Below, piece after piece: positions 6,638-16,256 of a stretch of 64,000 nt of DNA. A program made the translations under genes and the position numbers. The DNA lies in NCBI GenBank assembly GCA_963791595.1, contig CAWBTF010000027.1:1-64000 (forward strand). The letters are read 5' to 3'. Below the pieces are notes generated by a model. It worked only from the letters and a program-made list of their open reading frames with translations. It was not told the origin of the DNA and searched no databases. This stretch comes from JAEMQF01 sp963791595 (GTDB lineage: Bacteria; Pseudomonadota; Gammaproteobacteria; Burkholderiales; Burkholderiaceae_C). Positions within the stretch are counted from its first letter, which is position 1. Each line of letters starts with the position of its first letter.

Positions 6638-9568
6638 TCAGGGGGTGGTCTCGGATTCGGGCTCGAGCTCGAGTTCGTGCAACAAGCGCGCCGTCTCCTT
6701 GAAGCTCAGCGGGATGCACAGCGCCGCCAGCCAGCGTGGGCCGTCGGCGACCACGGCACCGGGCGGCTGGCGGCCCGGCAGCGCAACGCCAAGCGCGTGC
6801 AGGCGTCGCCAGGCAAGTTGGACGGCCGCCTGCGCGTCACTGGCGGCCAGACGCGCTGGTATTTCCGCGGGCAGATGCAGGCTGCGGTCGTCGGGCAGCC
6901 AGCGCAACGCGCGCAAGACAGCTTCGGGAGTGAACAAGACTTTCAGCAGCGCAAAGGCTGGGGGCAAGGTGGCATCGGCCGCGCCGCGCGGGGCATCAAA
7001 GCGGCTCAAGTCCACGCAGGCGAGGCCGGCAAGCAGCTCGGCAATGCGGCCGTCATCGGTGCTGCCGTCGAGGAACATCGCAAGATCGCCACACGTGGCG
7101 CCGGTCTGGCTGATAAGCAGTTCGCCTGCGGCACCCAACTTCACGGCTTCGAGCCTGCGCCGATGCAGCAACGCCGCCAGGTTGCGGGTTAGCGGGCCCG
7201 TCCCCCACGTCGCGACGCGCGACGTGGGCTCCCATTGGCGGTCGCCCTCCTTGTTGACCGATTCACCGACGGCCACCAAGTGACGCCGCATGTGCAGCAC
7301 CTCAAAGCCCTCGGCGCCGCGCAGCGTCAGCCCCGCCAGGGCGGCGGCGATGCGGAATTCGGCAGAGGCATCGTCGGCTTTCAAGGCCCACGCCGGGCTC
7401 AGCCGCGGTGCCGGTGCGCGCACCGCGTCGCGCGCCTTGGCGCTGATGCACAAGGCTGCGTCGATGCGACCGACATGGCGCAGCACGGCCTGGACGGCGC
7501 CGCGACTGGCGCGCTGAGTCAAGGCGAACAAGGCCGAATCGAGTTGCCGTGCCGCCGAACGAAAGGCGTTGGGCGCGTTCTCGTCGCGCGCGTAGCGTTG
7601 CACCGAACCCAGCCAGTTGTGGCGTTCGAGTTCGTTGATGAGGTCGGCGTCGGGGTTGCGGCGAACGGTGATGCGGTTGAGTGGCGTGGCCAGATAGGCT
7701 TTGCCCGAGCGCATGAGAAAACCGTAGCGCTGAAAACTGTTGATGCCGCGATCGACACCCAGCTGTGCCACCGCGCGAGCAAAGTCAACGCCGTCCCGTG
7801 CCGCTCGGGCGTTTACAACAGCGCGCCCTTCCGCCAGCAGGCATCGCAGCTCTTCAGCGCTGCATGGCGCAGCCCACAGCGGCAGCCAGATCTCTCCGCG
7901 CGAACTGGTGTCGTCGCCGGCGCCCGCCGAGCCCACGGTACCCACGCGGCTACGCACAGTGAACGGCGCGGCAAGTGCGGTGGCCTCGGTTGAGTCCATG
8001 CGCCTGGCCGTTGATGCGGCAAACAATACGGCACCCTCGAGCATCAATACAAAGTCCCAGGCATTGATGCGCGCGTCGCCCTCAAAGCCCGACGATGCGT
8101 TCGCGCCGCCCGCAGCGCCCGGCGCAAACTGCCCGATGGCGCGATCTGATAGTGAGTCCGTGGCCGTAGCGAATAGCGCGGCCGAAAGGGTTTCCAGCGA
8201 TCCGGGGTGGGGTTCACCCGAGGCAAGGTCGATGACTTCGGCCAAGCGCTGCATGAAGTTGTTGGTGAAGTCCAGTCGGCCATCATTGCCGCCGGTGCCC
8301 AGGAGTGGCGGGTAGCGCGGGTCATCTGAGGACAGAATCACTGCCGCGTCCATCCACCTCAAGAGCGGATCGCTGGCGTTGTTGCGCAGCGTCTTGAGGA
8401 AGTTGGCCTTGTCCTTCAGCTTCGGGCTCTCGCTCAATGCCAAGCGCGCGACAACTTCTTGCCCGATCTTGATGGCCGCCCGGTATTCGCTCAATCGGGC
8501 GGCGGCAGACACGATCAGCGCATCAATCCCCGATGTGTTGTCTTTCGGATAAAACCCGCTCCCACCATTCCACGGCGCAATCAACGGCGTCGGTCGATAG
8601 CGCTCCAGAAAGAACCCGCACAGTTGCTCGCGGGTCAGCCGCGTGCGCAGCACAAAGACGTCGTCGCACCAGAAGCCGCAGGCCTGCGGGTCGCCGCCGT
8701 CTTGCGCATCGGCCTCGGCCACCAGCCGCAACACGGCCAGCGCCTTGAGGTAGGACGCAAGGGGCGTCGGCGTGCAGCCCGTGAGTGCAATCTCAGTCAC
8801 GGCGACGGGTTGCGACAGCCGCTCGCGCCACAGCCCCATCAGCGGCGCCCAGTCGCGCCGATCGCAAGCGCTGAGGGCGGCGAGATAGCGGTTGCGAAAT
8901 TCGTCACCCGGCGGCACGACGTCGACGGGAGGCAGCTGCAGGCGACGCAGAATTTCGGTGAGCCACAGGCGGCTCATGCGCCCATTGAGATCGAGGAAGG
9001 GGTGAATCGACAGCAGCTCGCCCTCGGCGTAGGCCAGGAACTCGAGCAGCAGGTCATCGGCGTCGCCGCTGAGGTGTTGCAGCCTCTCGTTGAGGTTGCC
9101 GATGTAGTCGCGCATGCGTTGCGCCACCAGGCTTGGCGGCGGCGGCTCGTGCACCCCCACCTGCACCAATTTTTGCCGGTAGCGGCCGGCATGCTCCGGA
9201 AACAGCGCGCCACAGAGTTCGGCGTGCAGGCGCAGCAGCAGGTCTTCGTCCAGCGGGCTGTCGGCGTACTCGCCGCGGCGCTGGCGCACGTCGATCGCCA
9301 GCAGCGGCGCCGCCAGTCGCTCGGCGAGCTCGGCGTAGTTCAGCCGGCCTTGGGCGGTGTCGAAAATCCGGGTGGCGTCAGCAGGCGAACGTGTTGCGCC
9401 TGCAGCCAGCTCAGGCTGACCGGCTCGCGCTCGAAGGCCATGCTCTGCCAGACCTGCGCCGGGCTGCGCGCCAGACTGAATTGCTGCTGTTGCGCCGGGC
9501 TCAGGCTGCGCCAGCGGCGGATGTTTTCTTGCCAGTTCATGCTCGTCATTGTGCGGGATGTCAGTCAT
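6638..9568 (-). CDS. csx17: Fic domain fused to Csx17 (Cas8u), type I-G effector large subunit
   Basis: One open frame joins a Fic domain (roughly the first 290 aa) to a complete Csx17. The Fic core includes GRYRQKLVQVGVHEPPPPS and the motif HPFLDLNGRMSRLW (first base near 9004; canonical HPFxDGNGRxxR, with Leu for Gly). Csx17 starts at TEIALTGCTPTPLASYLKA and has PLIAPWNGGSGFYPKDN; from an alternative GTG at 8800 it would be 720 aa, a normal free-standing length. The likeliest N-terminus is in another frame from 9549 (MNWQENIRRWRSLSP, then SMAFEREP resembling the Fic inhibitory S/TxxxE helix), implying a frameshift near 9370. From 9568 the frame is open but its first 65 residues look non-native. 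Csx17 would serve as the Cas8-type subunit. Confidence 0.85.
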   Translation of the reverse strand: MTDIPHNDEHELARKHPPLAQPEPGATAAIQSGAQPGAGLAEHGLRARAGQPELAAGATRSPADATRIFDTAQGRLNYAELAERLAAPLLAIDVRQRRGEYADSPLDEDLLLRLHAELCGALFPEHAGRYRQKLVQVGVHEPPPPSLVAQRMRDYIGNLNERLQHLSGDADDLLLEFLAYAEGELLSIHPFLDLNGRMSRLWLTEILRRLQLPPVDVVPPGDEFRNRYLAALSACDRRDWAPLMGLWRERLSQPVAVTEIALTGCTPTPLASYLKALAVLRLVAEADAQDGGDPQACGFWCDDVFVLRTRLTREQLCGFFLERYRPTPLIAPWNGGSGFYPKDNTSGIDALIVSAAARLSEYRAAIKIGQEVVARLALSESPKLKDKANFLKTLRNNASDPLLRWMDAAVILSSDDPRYPPLLGTGGNDGRLDFTNNFMQRLAEVIDLASGEPHPGSLETLSAALFATATDSLSDRAIGQFAPGAAGGANASSGFEGDARINAWDFVLMLEGAVLFAASTARRMDSTEATALAAPFTVRSRVGTVGSAGAGDDTSSRGEIWLPLWAAPCSAEELRCLLAEGRAVVNARAARDGVDFARAVAQLGVDRGINSFQRYGFLMRSGKAYLATPLNRITVRRNPDADLINELERHNWLGSVQRYARDENAPNAFRSAARQLDSALFALTQRASRGAVQAVLRHVGRIDAALCISAKARDAVRAPAPRLSPAWALKADDASAEFRIAAALAGLTLRGAEGFEVLHMRRHLVAVGESVNKEGDRQWEPTSRVATWGTGPLTRNLAALLHRRRLEAVKLGAAGELLISQTGATCGDLAMFLDGSTDDGRIAELLAGLACVDLSRFDAPRGAADATLPPAFALLKVLFTPEAVLRALRWLPDDRSLHLPAEIPARLAASDAQAAVQLAWRRLHALGVALPGRQPPGAVVADGPRWLAALCIPLSFKETARLLHELELEPESETTP

Positions 9569-12158
9569 GGTGGCCAGCCTGGGTTGGGGTCTGGGGCGGG
9601 GCGCCGTCCTGTTCAGCACGGGTGGCGCGCCAATCGGCGATGCGCACCAGCGTTTCGAGCCATGCCAGGCGAAACGGCCCATGCGTCTTGAGCAGGCCCT
9701 GGGTGCGGGTCGTCCACGAGGGGCCGTGCGCGCCTTCGCCGAGTTGCATCAGGTCGAGTTGCAGGCTGGACTGCGACACCGTTTGCCCGTCCTCGAACCG
9801 CACTTCCGGAAGGACGTCGCCAGCCCACACGCCACGCGCAAACAGGCGCTGGTCGGGGGGCTCGGTTTCGCCCGGCAGTGCGCGCAGCGACATGCGCAGC
9901 TTGCCGTGGTGGGCGGCGATCAGGTAGCCGATCAAGTCGGCGTTGGGCTCGTCGCCACAGTGGTTGAGCCAGGCCAGCGCGGATGCCAGTTCGTGGCGGA
10001 AGTGCTTGCGCTCGACATCCTTGCCGGCGACCCGCGTGGTGTAGCGCGGTCGACCGGTGCGGCGCAGGGCGCCGGTTCGCGGGTCGATGTCGCAGCCCGA
10101 CTTGGCCCAATGCCCGGCACCGAGATCTTGGCCGCAGCCCTGTCGGTGCGCCGCGCGCAACATGGTGTCGAAGGCTTCGTGCGCCTTGCCCACGTCATGC
10201 CAACGCGCGGCGGCGATGACCGCCGTGTCCCGCGCAACGGCCAGCGACTGACACAGCGCTCGGGCCTCGCGCTGCACGCCTGCCAGGTGGCGCGGCAAGG
10301 GAACGGCAAGGCGTTGCAGGCTGCGGTGTTCGTCGTCGATGGCCTCGATGGTTGCGGCAGCGGTGTTCAGCTGAACCGGCGTCACCGATCCGGCGGACGC
10401 GGCATTCAGGCCTGCTCTGGCGGTATAACCACCCTTGCCGGCGTGGATCATCAACGTCATGCCCGGGCGCAGGCACAGCTTCTTCGGCTCGGGTTGCATC
10501 CAGCATCGTGCCAACGTGTCCCACACCTGAACATCGCCGCGTTGAATGCGCTTTTGTCCAAGCAGATCGTTCGCCGCACCGAGCCCGGCACGGCAAAGCT
10601 CATCGCGCGCTGGTGGCGGCTGCGCGGCAGCCTCCTCGGGTGTCGCCCAAACCCGCCAGAACAGCATCACGTCAGCATCGTCCGCGTCGCGGATGTAGGG
10701 CGCGATGTCTACATCTAAGCCCGACAGGTCGGCCTCGGTGTTGAACAGATCGAGAAAGTCTTTGCGCCGCAGAACGGCGTGCAAAGGCGCTTGGGCTGTG
10801 ACGGGCGGCAGCGTGGCAGGCGCGGCGCTGCTCAATGGCGCGAGTTGCGTGCGCGCGGCATCGATGTCTTCGGCCGTGTAGGGCTTGGGGTCGGCAACGT
10901 CGAGCCAGAAGACCTGCGCGTCGGCCGTTTCGTTGAACTCGCCATAGCGATTACAGCGCCCGAAGCGCTGCACCAGCGAGGCGTAGGGTGCGAGTTCGGT
11001 GAACAGCACGCGCGCGGAAATGTCGACGCCGGCTTCGATGGCCTGGGTGGCAACGATGATGCGGCCTGGACCAGCAGGGTCCGTCGGCGAGGCCAGCTTG
11101 GCGTTTTGCTCGGCGCGCTCTTGCGCGCGAAAGCGCGAGTGGATGAGCAGAACTTCCGGTGGTACAACGGCCGCGGCCATGGGCGCGGCCCGCTCGCCCT
11201 TGGTCTTCGCCTTGCTCGGCACCGCGAAGTGTTTATCGAGTTGCGCCCGCAGTTCCTGAGCACGCTCGACGGTGTTCAGAATCGCCAGAGTCGTACTGCC
11301 TGGCCTGTGCACGGCGGCAAGATGCTCGGCGAGCGCCGCGAGATAGCTCAGGGCTGCCGGCTTGCCCTCGGCGGTCCAGGCCACCGGGCCCGGCCGCAGC
11401 GTCTTGACCGACTCGCGCCGTGCACTCACCTCCTTCGACTGCTTCTCGACTTCGCTCAATTCGAGTGCACTCAGCAGGCCGGGGTTGAAGTCCACCGTCG
11501 TCATCCAATCGCGATTCAGCGTGGCAGACATCCACAGACTGCGGCTGCTGCTTGCGCAACCCAGCGAACGCCGAAACGCATCCAGCTGCGCGCTGGTCAC
11601 CAAACCCGGCCCCATGAGCTGAACTTCGTCGAACACCCACATCGCGTCGTTGTGCAGCATGGCGAAGTGCACCGGCCACTGGTAGCGGCTCATGCCGTAG
11701 CCGCGCATCAGCGCTCGCGACAGCAGCATGTCCTGCGTGCCGATGAGGACCTGATCCTCCTCGGGGTGTTCGGCCCAGACCGGCTTGGCCAGGTCTTCGG
11801 AGCCACCCATCAGCACTTGCACCGAGACGCGCCCCTGACCCGGATTGCCGTTGGCGCCCAGGTTGTCCAGCCATTGCTCGCACGCACGTTGGGTTTGTTC
11901 AACCAGAACGCGCATCGGCAGGCAGTAGACGAGGCGGCGCGGGGTGTTGGCGTCCGGGGCAATACGCTGGCCGCCCGGCCGCCAACCACGCTTCCAGGTC
12001 CAGGCCAGAACGACCGCCGCAGTCTTGCCTAAGCCAGTCGGTACGGCCAAAAGGTCTGGCCAGGGCTCCAGTGCCAGCCGTTCTTGATACTTGAACGGCA
12101 CTTTGCCCGCGCTGATCTGCGTGCCGGTCGCTGCGGCAAAGTACGTCTTGAACTCCAT
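9561..12158 (-). CDS. cas3: Cas3 helicase-nuclease, type I-G (helicase before HD domain)
   Basis: 865 aa from ATG 12158, which follows GGAGGCCGGAGC; a longer frame to 12206 lacks a good site. Superfamily 2 motifs: Walker A VPTGLGKTAA, DEVQ box, WMSATLN, and motif VI QRFGRCNRYGE. The HD nuclease is at the C-terminus (RWHDVGKAHEAFD, then FRHELASALAWLNH and AAHHGKLR), the order characteristic of I-U/I-G Cas3. It unwinds and degrades target DNA recruited by the effector complex. The stop overlaps the start of the downstream frame. The gene is intact. Confidence 0.95.
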   Translation of the reverse strand: MEFKTYFAAATGTQISAGKVPFKYQERLALEPWPDLLAVPTGLGKTAAVVLAWTWKRGWRPGGQRIAPDANTPRRLVYCLPMRVLVEQTQRACEQWLDNLGANGNPGQGRVSVQVLMGGSEDLAKPVWAEHPEEDQVLIGTQDMLLSRALMRGYGMSRYQWPVHFAMLHNDAMWVFDEVQLMGPGLVTSAQLDAFRRSLGCASSSRSLWMSATLNRDWMTTVDFNPGLLSALELSEVEKQSKEVSARRESVKTLRPGPVAWTAEGKPAALSYLAALAEHLAAVHRPGSTTLAILNTVERAQELRAQLDKHFAVPSKAKTKGERAAPMAAAVVPPEVLLIHSRFRAQERAEQNAKLASPTDPAGPGRIIVATQAIEAGVDISARVLFTELAPYASLVQRFGRCNRYGEFNETADAQVFWLDVADPKPYTAEDIDAARTQLAPLSSAAPATLPPVTAQAPLHAVLRRKDFLDLFNTEADLSGLDVDIAPYIRDADDADVMLFWRVWATPEEAAAQPPPARDELCRAGLGAANDLLGQKRIQRGDVQVWDTLARCWMQPEPKKLCLRPGMTLMIHAGKGGYTARAGLNAASAGSVTPVQLNTAAATIEAIDDEHRSLQRLAVPLPRHLAGVQREARALCQSLAVARDTAVIAAARWHDVGKAHEAFDTMLRAAHRQGCGQDLGAGHWAKSGCDIDPRTGALRRTGRPRYTTRVAGKDVERKHFRHELASALAWLNHCGDEPNADLIGYLIAAHHGKLRMSLRALPGETEPPDQRLFARGVWAGDVLPEVRFEDGQTVSQSSLQLDLMQLGEGAHGPSWTTRTQGLLKTHGPFRLAWLETLVRIADWRATRAEQDGAPPQTPTQAGHHD

Positions 12159-12240
12159 GCTCCGGCCTCCCTCAACCTGCCCGATCTTTGCACCCCCAAG
12201 GCTCAAGGCGTGAGCCTGGATCGGGCGACCAACTGGTCAT

Positions 12241-13239
12241 TCAACCAGTATCGCCGTGCGCGCCCAACCCCGCGCGCAGCCGCCGCATCACCTCCTCCTC
12301 CAACTCCTGCGGCGCGATCACTTCGACCTCCGGCACGTGGCGCAAGATGTCCATCACCAGCTCGCGCGGATCGGCGTAGGGAATCGTCAGCACCCAGCGC
12401 CCTTCGCTGTCGCGCCGCCCGTGCTGGTCGCGGTGCCAGGTCTCGGCCGCGACCCAGCGCGAGCGTTCGGCGGAGAAGCGCAGCGTCGCGTGCTTCACTT
12501 CGCGCCCGGCGAAGATGCCGTAGCCGCTGCCGAGCGCGGCGTCGAGTTCGGCGTCGTCGACTTCGATCGCCTTGCGGTCGAGCACCTGCACGCGCCCGAT
12601 CGCGTCGACGCTGAAGCTGCGCAGCGCCTGGCGCAGGTGGCACCAGGCGTCGAGGTACCAGTTGTCGCGGTAATGGATCAGGCGCTGCGGCGAGACTTCG
12701 CGTTCGGCGTCGTCTTGCGGCCCCGCCGCGCGGCTGCGCGCGCGGTAGACCAATGCCAGGCGCTGCCTGCGCAGCAGCGCGCTGCCGACGGCTTGGAAGT
12801 GCGGCAATTCGATCCTGCGTGCGCCGACGGTGCGGACATGGATCCGCCGCGCCACGTCGGCCTTCGGCGGTACGCCGCTGCCGAGGATGCCGGCCAGGCG
12901 CTTCATCAGCGGCTCGATGTGCGGGCCGAGCAGGCCGGCGGCGTCGAGGTTGGACAGCAGGTGCTGCATCGTCAGCAGCGCGTGCACCTCCTCGGCGCTG
13001 AACCACAGGCCGGGCAGTTCCAATTGGGCCGTGTTCGCCGACGCTGTGCGCGCGGCGATCCAGCCTTGCCGCTCGTGGTCCCATTCGACGGGCATGCCGA
13101 GCCGATCGCGCAGCAGCGCGATATCGCGGTTCAGCGTGGAGCGCGAGACTTCGAGTCGCCGGGTGGCCTGCGCCGGCGTCAGGCACGAGCCCGCCGACAG
13201 CCATTGCCGCAGCTTGTACAACCGCTCGGTCTGCGCCAT
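12241..13239 (-). CDS. HTH-WYL transcriptional regulator of the CRISPR locus
   Basis: 332 aa. An N-terminal DeoR-like winged helix (LTPAQATRRLEVSRSTLNRDIALL) is followed by a WYL domain (LIHYRDNWYLDAWCHLRQALRSF) and a C-terminal WCX-like region. It is the first gene of the minus-strand cas block, 82 nt ahead of cas3. WYL proteins bind nucleotides or nucleic acids and often control phage-defence loci, so a role as a ligand-sensing cas repressor is likely but unproven here. Confidence 0.9.
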   Translation of the reverse strand: MAQTERLYKLRQWLSAGSCLTPAQATRRLEVSRSTLNRDIALLRDRLGMPVEWDHERQGWIAARTASANTAQLELPGLWFSAEEVHALLTMQHLLSNLDAAGLLGPHIEPLMKRLAGILGSGVPPKADVARRIHVRTVGARRIELPHFQAVGSALLRRQRLALVYRARSRAAGPQDDAEREVSPQRLIHYRDNWYLDAWCHLRQALRSFSVDAIGRVQVLDRKAIEVDDAELDAALGSGYGIFAGREVKHATLRFSAERSRWVAAETWHRDQHGRRDSEGRWVLTIPYADPRELVMDILRHVPEVEVIAPQELEEEVMRRLRAGLGAHGDTG

Positions 13240-13385
13240 GCGTTCCTCCTGTGGCGCTCATTCTGCGCGTACAAGGGCGGCCAGGGCGTGCGGTCTTGCG
13301 CCGGCGCGAGTTCACCACTGTGCGGCGTGCGCGACACTCGCCGCCTGCACGCAGACCGATTCCCAACTGCACACAGGAGTTCACG

Positions 13386-13790
13386 ATGTTCAGCCCCATC
13401 GCCATCCCCTTCGGCACCAAGCTGCTGTTCAACACGATCAAGCTCAAACCGGGCGTGACGACCGACGACGTCGAAGTCGCCCTCGCCGAGATGTGCGAAG
13501 TAGTCAAGGGCACCTACGGCGGCGAACCCGGCGGCTTCGTCGCCGGCCAGGTGTTCCGTTTCTCGGGCTTTGTCTCCGCCGAGGGCTCGCTCGGCGGCCA
13601 GGGCAGTGCCGACCACGACCTGGTGATCGCGACCTACTGGCGCTCGTTCGAACAGCACGAACGCTCGCACGCCGACCGCGTTTTCCGCGAGAAGTTTGCC
13701 GCTCTGGCGCAGCACTGCACCGAGACGCGCGAGCTGGGTTACGAGTTGCTGTGGCAGGGCGAGTTCGAGGGCAAAGGCGCGAAGACGTGA
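13386..13790 (+). CDS. Conserved 134-aa protein, probable dimeric alpha/beta-barrel fold
   Basis: Begins MFSPIAIPFGTKLLFNTIKLKPG after a clear ribosome site (AGGAG, 8 nt upstream). Segments such as FRFSGFVSAEGSLGG and TYWRSFEQHERSHAD suggest a small barrel of the antibiotic-monooxygenase (ABM) type, but no function can be assigned. A close paralogue lies in opposite orientation at 25785-26192; most residues are identical. The two copies bracket the cytochrome and sulfur-trafficking region. An in-frame upstream extension is not used because it lacks a site and resemblance. Confidence 0.8.
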   Translation: MFSPIAIPFGTKLLFNTIKLKPGVTTDDVEVALAEMCEVVKGTYGGEPGGFVAGQVFRFSGFVSAEGSLGGQGSADHDLVIATYWRSFEQHERSHADRVFREKFAALAQHCTETRELGYELLWQGEFEGKGAKT

Positions 13791-13834
13791 TCGGGCCGCC
13801 CTGACAATCCCGCCGGGGCCGATTAACCGCCTCA

Positions 13835-15097
13835 ATGCGCAAACCCTGGCTTGGCGTTGCCGCAGTCGTGGGGCTGGCCTTGGCGGCGATCGCATGGCGC
13901 TTCGCGTTTGCTCCGGGTGCGAAGCTGCCGGGCGGTTCCACGGCGACCGCCGATCCGGTGGCGACGTTCATTGAGCGGCACTGGCCCGACCCGCTGCCGC
14001 CGCAAGGCGAGCCGCCGGCCGCGCTCTCGGCGCTCGAAGCTTCGCTCGGTGCGCAGGCGTGCGGCCAGTGCCATGCCAGGCAACACGCCGACTGGAACTC
14101 TAGCCTGCACAGCAGGGCGATGGGCCCTGGCATCGCCTGGCAGTTGCACTCGATGAGCCAAGGCGGCGCGAACCGATGCATGCGCTGCCACGCGCCGTTG
14201 GCCGAGCAGCAGGCGCTCGTGGCGCTCGAACGCAAGTGGGAACATGCCCCCAGCGCCGCGGTGCCGGCGTATGTAGCGCCGGACCTGCACCGCCAGGGCG
14301 TCGTCTGCGCGGCGTGCCACGTGCGGCGCCATGTTCGCGCCGGGCCGCCGCGGAGCGTGCGTGCCGATCCGGCGCCGCGCGAAGTCGCGGCCCATGGCGG
14401 GTTCGTCGCCGAGCCGGGCTTCGGCGACAGCCGCTTTTGCGCGGTCTGCCACCAGTTCGCGCCGGACGGCGCACAGCTGAACGGCAAGCTGCTGGAAAAC
14501 ACCTACGAGGAGTGGCGGGCCAGCCCGGCGGCTCGGGCCGGACTGAGTTGCCAGGGCTGCCACATGCCCGAGCGGCGCCACCTCTGGCGCGGCATCCACG
14601 ACGCGGACATGGTGCGCAGCGGGCTCAGCGTTAGCCTGCAGGTGCAGCGCGGCGTCGGCCAGGAGCTGCGCGCCCGCGCCGTGCTGGCCAACGTGGGCGC
14701 CGGCCATCGCCTGCCGACCTATGTCGTCGCGCAAATCGTCGCGACGCTCGAACTCGTCGATGCCGGCGGAAGCGCCGTCGCGCAGTTGGGGCAACACACG
14801 GTGGGCCGGATGGCCGACCTCGAGCTGACGCAGGAGCTGTTCGACACCCGGATCGCGCAAGGCGAGAGCGTGGCGCTCGAGCGGGTCTTCAATCACCCCG
14901 GTCAAGACGGCTGGGCGGTGCGACTGATCGTCGACGTGCATCCGGCCCGCCACTACGAGGCCTTGTTCAGGCAGGTTCGCGCGCGGCGCGGCGCGCTGCC
15001 CGAGCCGGCCGTGGCGCTGCTCGACCAGGCGCTGCGGCAGGCGGCGAACAGCCGCTACGAGCTCTACCGCCTGAGCGAGGCCTTGCCCGCGCGGTAG
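13835..15097 (+). CDS. Exported pentaheme c-type cytochrome (cytochrome c554-like)
   Basis: 420 aa with an N-terminal signal anchor (WLGVAAVVGLALAAIAW) and five CxxCH heme sites: CGQCH, CMRCH, CAACH, CAVCH and CQGCH. The arrangement, with hemes in the first half and an Ig-like C-terminal half, recalls the cytochrome c554/multiheme family. It should act in the periplasm as an electron carrier or a multiheme reductase/oxidase. It opens a plus-strand cluster with a triheme cytochrome, a porin and a lipoprotein. The substrate is unknown. Confidence 0.9.
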   Translation: MRKPWLGVAAVVGLALAAIAWRFAFAPGAKLPGGSTATADPVATFIERHWPDPLPPQGEPPAALSALEASLGAQACGQCHARQHADWNSSLHSRAMGPGIAWQLHSMSQGGANRCMRCHAPLAEQQALVALERKWEHAPSAAVPAYVAPDLHRQGVVCAACHVRRHVRAGPPRSVRADPAPREVAAHGGFVAEPGFGDSRFCAVCHQFAPDGAQLNGKLLENTYEEWRASPAARAGLSCQGCHMPERRHLWRGIHDADMVRSGLSVSLQVQRGVGQELRARAVLANVGAGHRLPTYVVAQIVATLELVDAGGSAVAQLGQHTVGRMADLELTQELFDTRIAQGESVALERVFNHPGQDGWAVRLIVDVHPARHYEALFRQVRARRGALPEPAVALLDQALRQAANSRYELYRLSEALPAR

Positions 15098-15240
15098 CGG
15101 CCGCCGGGCCGCTGTGCAGCGGCCTGCGACCCGAAGACGCGGCGGTTGCGTGCAACCCCGCATTGCCTTGCAGCCCCGGCAAGGGTAAGGTGGGCGTAAT
15201 GCGAAGGCACCGTTGCGCCGCGCGCGATTCGCTCGAGTTC

Positions 15241-15570
15241 ATGACCAGTCCCTTTCACCTTCGGCATGTTTGGGTGTGTTTGTCCTTGCTCACGGGTTTC
15301 GGGCTTGGGCAGGCGGCGCCGCTGCCCGAAGCCTCGTCGGTCGTGGGTGAACCGGTTCGAGCGATTGCGACCGCGGGCGATCCCACCGGCGCCGCAGCGC
15401 GCCCCGTGCCGCTCAGTTCAGCGCAGGCGCAAGAATCGCCCAAGCCGCAGCCGCGCACCCCGAGGCTGAAGTTCCGCGGCAGCGACGGCACCTGTGGATG
15501 CACCTGTGCCTCAGGGGGCACCTCGGAGGCCGATATCCAGAAAGCGCAGGAGGCACGCGAGAGCCGCTGA
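15241..15570 (+). CDS. Small exported protein with a cysteine cluster
   Basis: 109 aa starting MTSPFHLRHVWVCLSLLTG, a signal peptide ending near QAAPLP. A Pro/Ala-rich linker leads to a basic stretch and GSDGTCGCTCASGGTSEAD, three cysteines in CxCxC. The family is not recognised. The cluster could bind a metal or be modified; a similar Cys/Gly bias occurs at the end of the lipoprotein two genes on. The start at 15241 is chosen because the signal peptide begins there. Confidence 0.6.
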   Translation: MTSPFHLRHVWVCLSLLTGFGLGQAAPLPEASSVVGEPVRAIATAGDPTGAAARPVPLSSAQAQESPKPQPRTPRLKFRGSDGTCGCTCASGGTSEADIQKAQEARESR

Positions 15571-15665
15571 ACCCGAACCAACCCGCTGCAAGAAGTCGAT
15601 CGGTGGCCGGCTCCGCGGCCCACCTCAACCGACCCGAAATGCAGCCACTTTCGAGGAGACAAGCA

Positions 15666-16256
15666 GTGAATCGAAGGAAACGAACCGCGCAAGCGGTGGG
15701 CCGATGGCTGCGCCGCCTGGCCATGCTCGGCGCCGCATCGACCGCGGCGTGGCTGGTCGCGCTCACGGCGAGCACGCTCCACACGACCTGGAACGCACCA
15801 CCCGTCGATCGCGGCGCGCAGCCGCTGCACGCCGGGCAGCTCGGTGCCCACCCCGACGCCGATCGACAGGCGGCGCCCGGCCGCGGCGGCTGGGGCAGCG
15901 AAGTCCTCGCGGCCGCGCGCGAGCACGCATTCGAACTCGCGCCCTTTGCGGTGGCCAACGCCTGCGGCATCGGCGCGTCGTCGTGTTTCAAGTGCCACAA
16001 CGGCACCCGTGCCGCGGCACCCAAGTCGGACAAGACGGCGAGCCCCTGGCACCCTGACCACAAGACGGTCAACGATTCGTGCGTCGGTTGTCATGCGGGC
16101 AACGCACGGCTGATCAAGAAGGAGATCGCGCACACCCAGCTGATCTCGGACCCGCGCGGCGCGCCCGAGCGCTGCGCCGGTTGCCACAAGTCCGGCGATT
16201 CCGCGGCGCTGCTGAAGACTTACCAGGCAATCGCGGCGGGAGGGAAAAAATCATGA
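15666..16256 (+). CDS. Triheme c-type cytochrome, membrane-anchored or exported
   Basis: 196 aa from a GTG at 15666 preceded by a strong GAGGAGA site; an upstream in-frame ATG at 15639 has none. A hydrophobic segment (LAMLGAASTAAWLVALTAS) exports it. Three heme sites follow: CFKCH, CVGCH and CAGCH. Its stop overlaps the porin start (ATGA), so the two are translationally coupled, which suggests a porin-cytochrome partnership. Likely a periplasmic electron carrier. Confidence 0.85.
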   Translation: MNRRKRTAQAVGRWLRRLAMLGAASTAAWLVALTASTLHTTWNAPPVDRGAQPLHAGQLGAHPDADRQAAPGRGGWGSEVLAAAREHAFELAPFAVANACGIGASSCFKCHNGTRAAAPKSDKTASPWHPDHKTVNDSCVGCHAGNARLIKKEIAHTQLISDPRGAPERCAGCHKSGDSAALLKTYQAIAAGGKKS

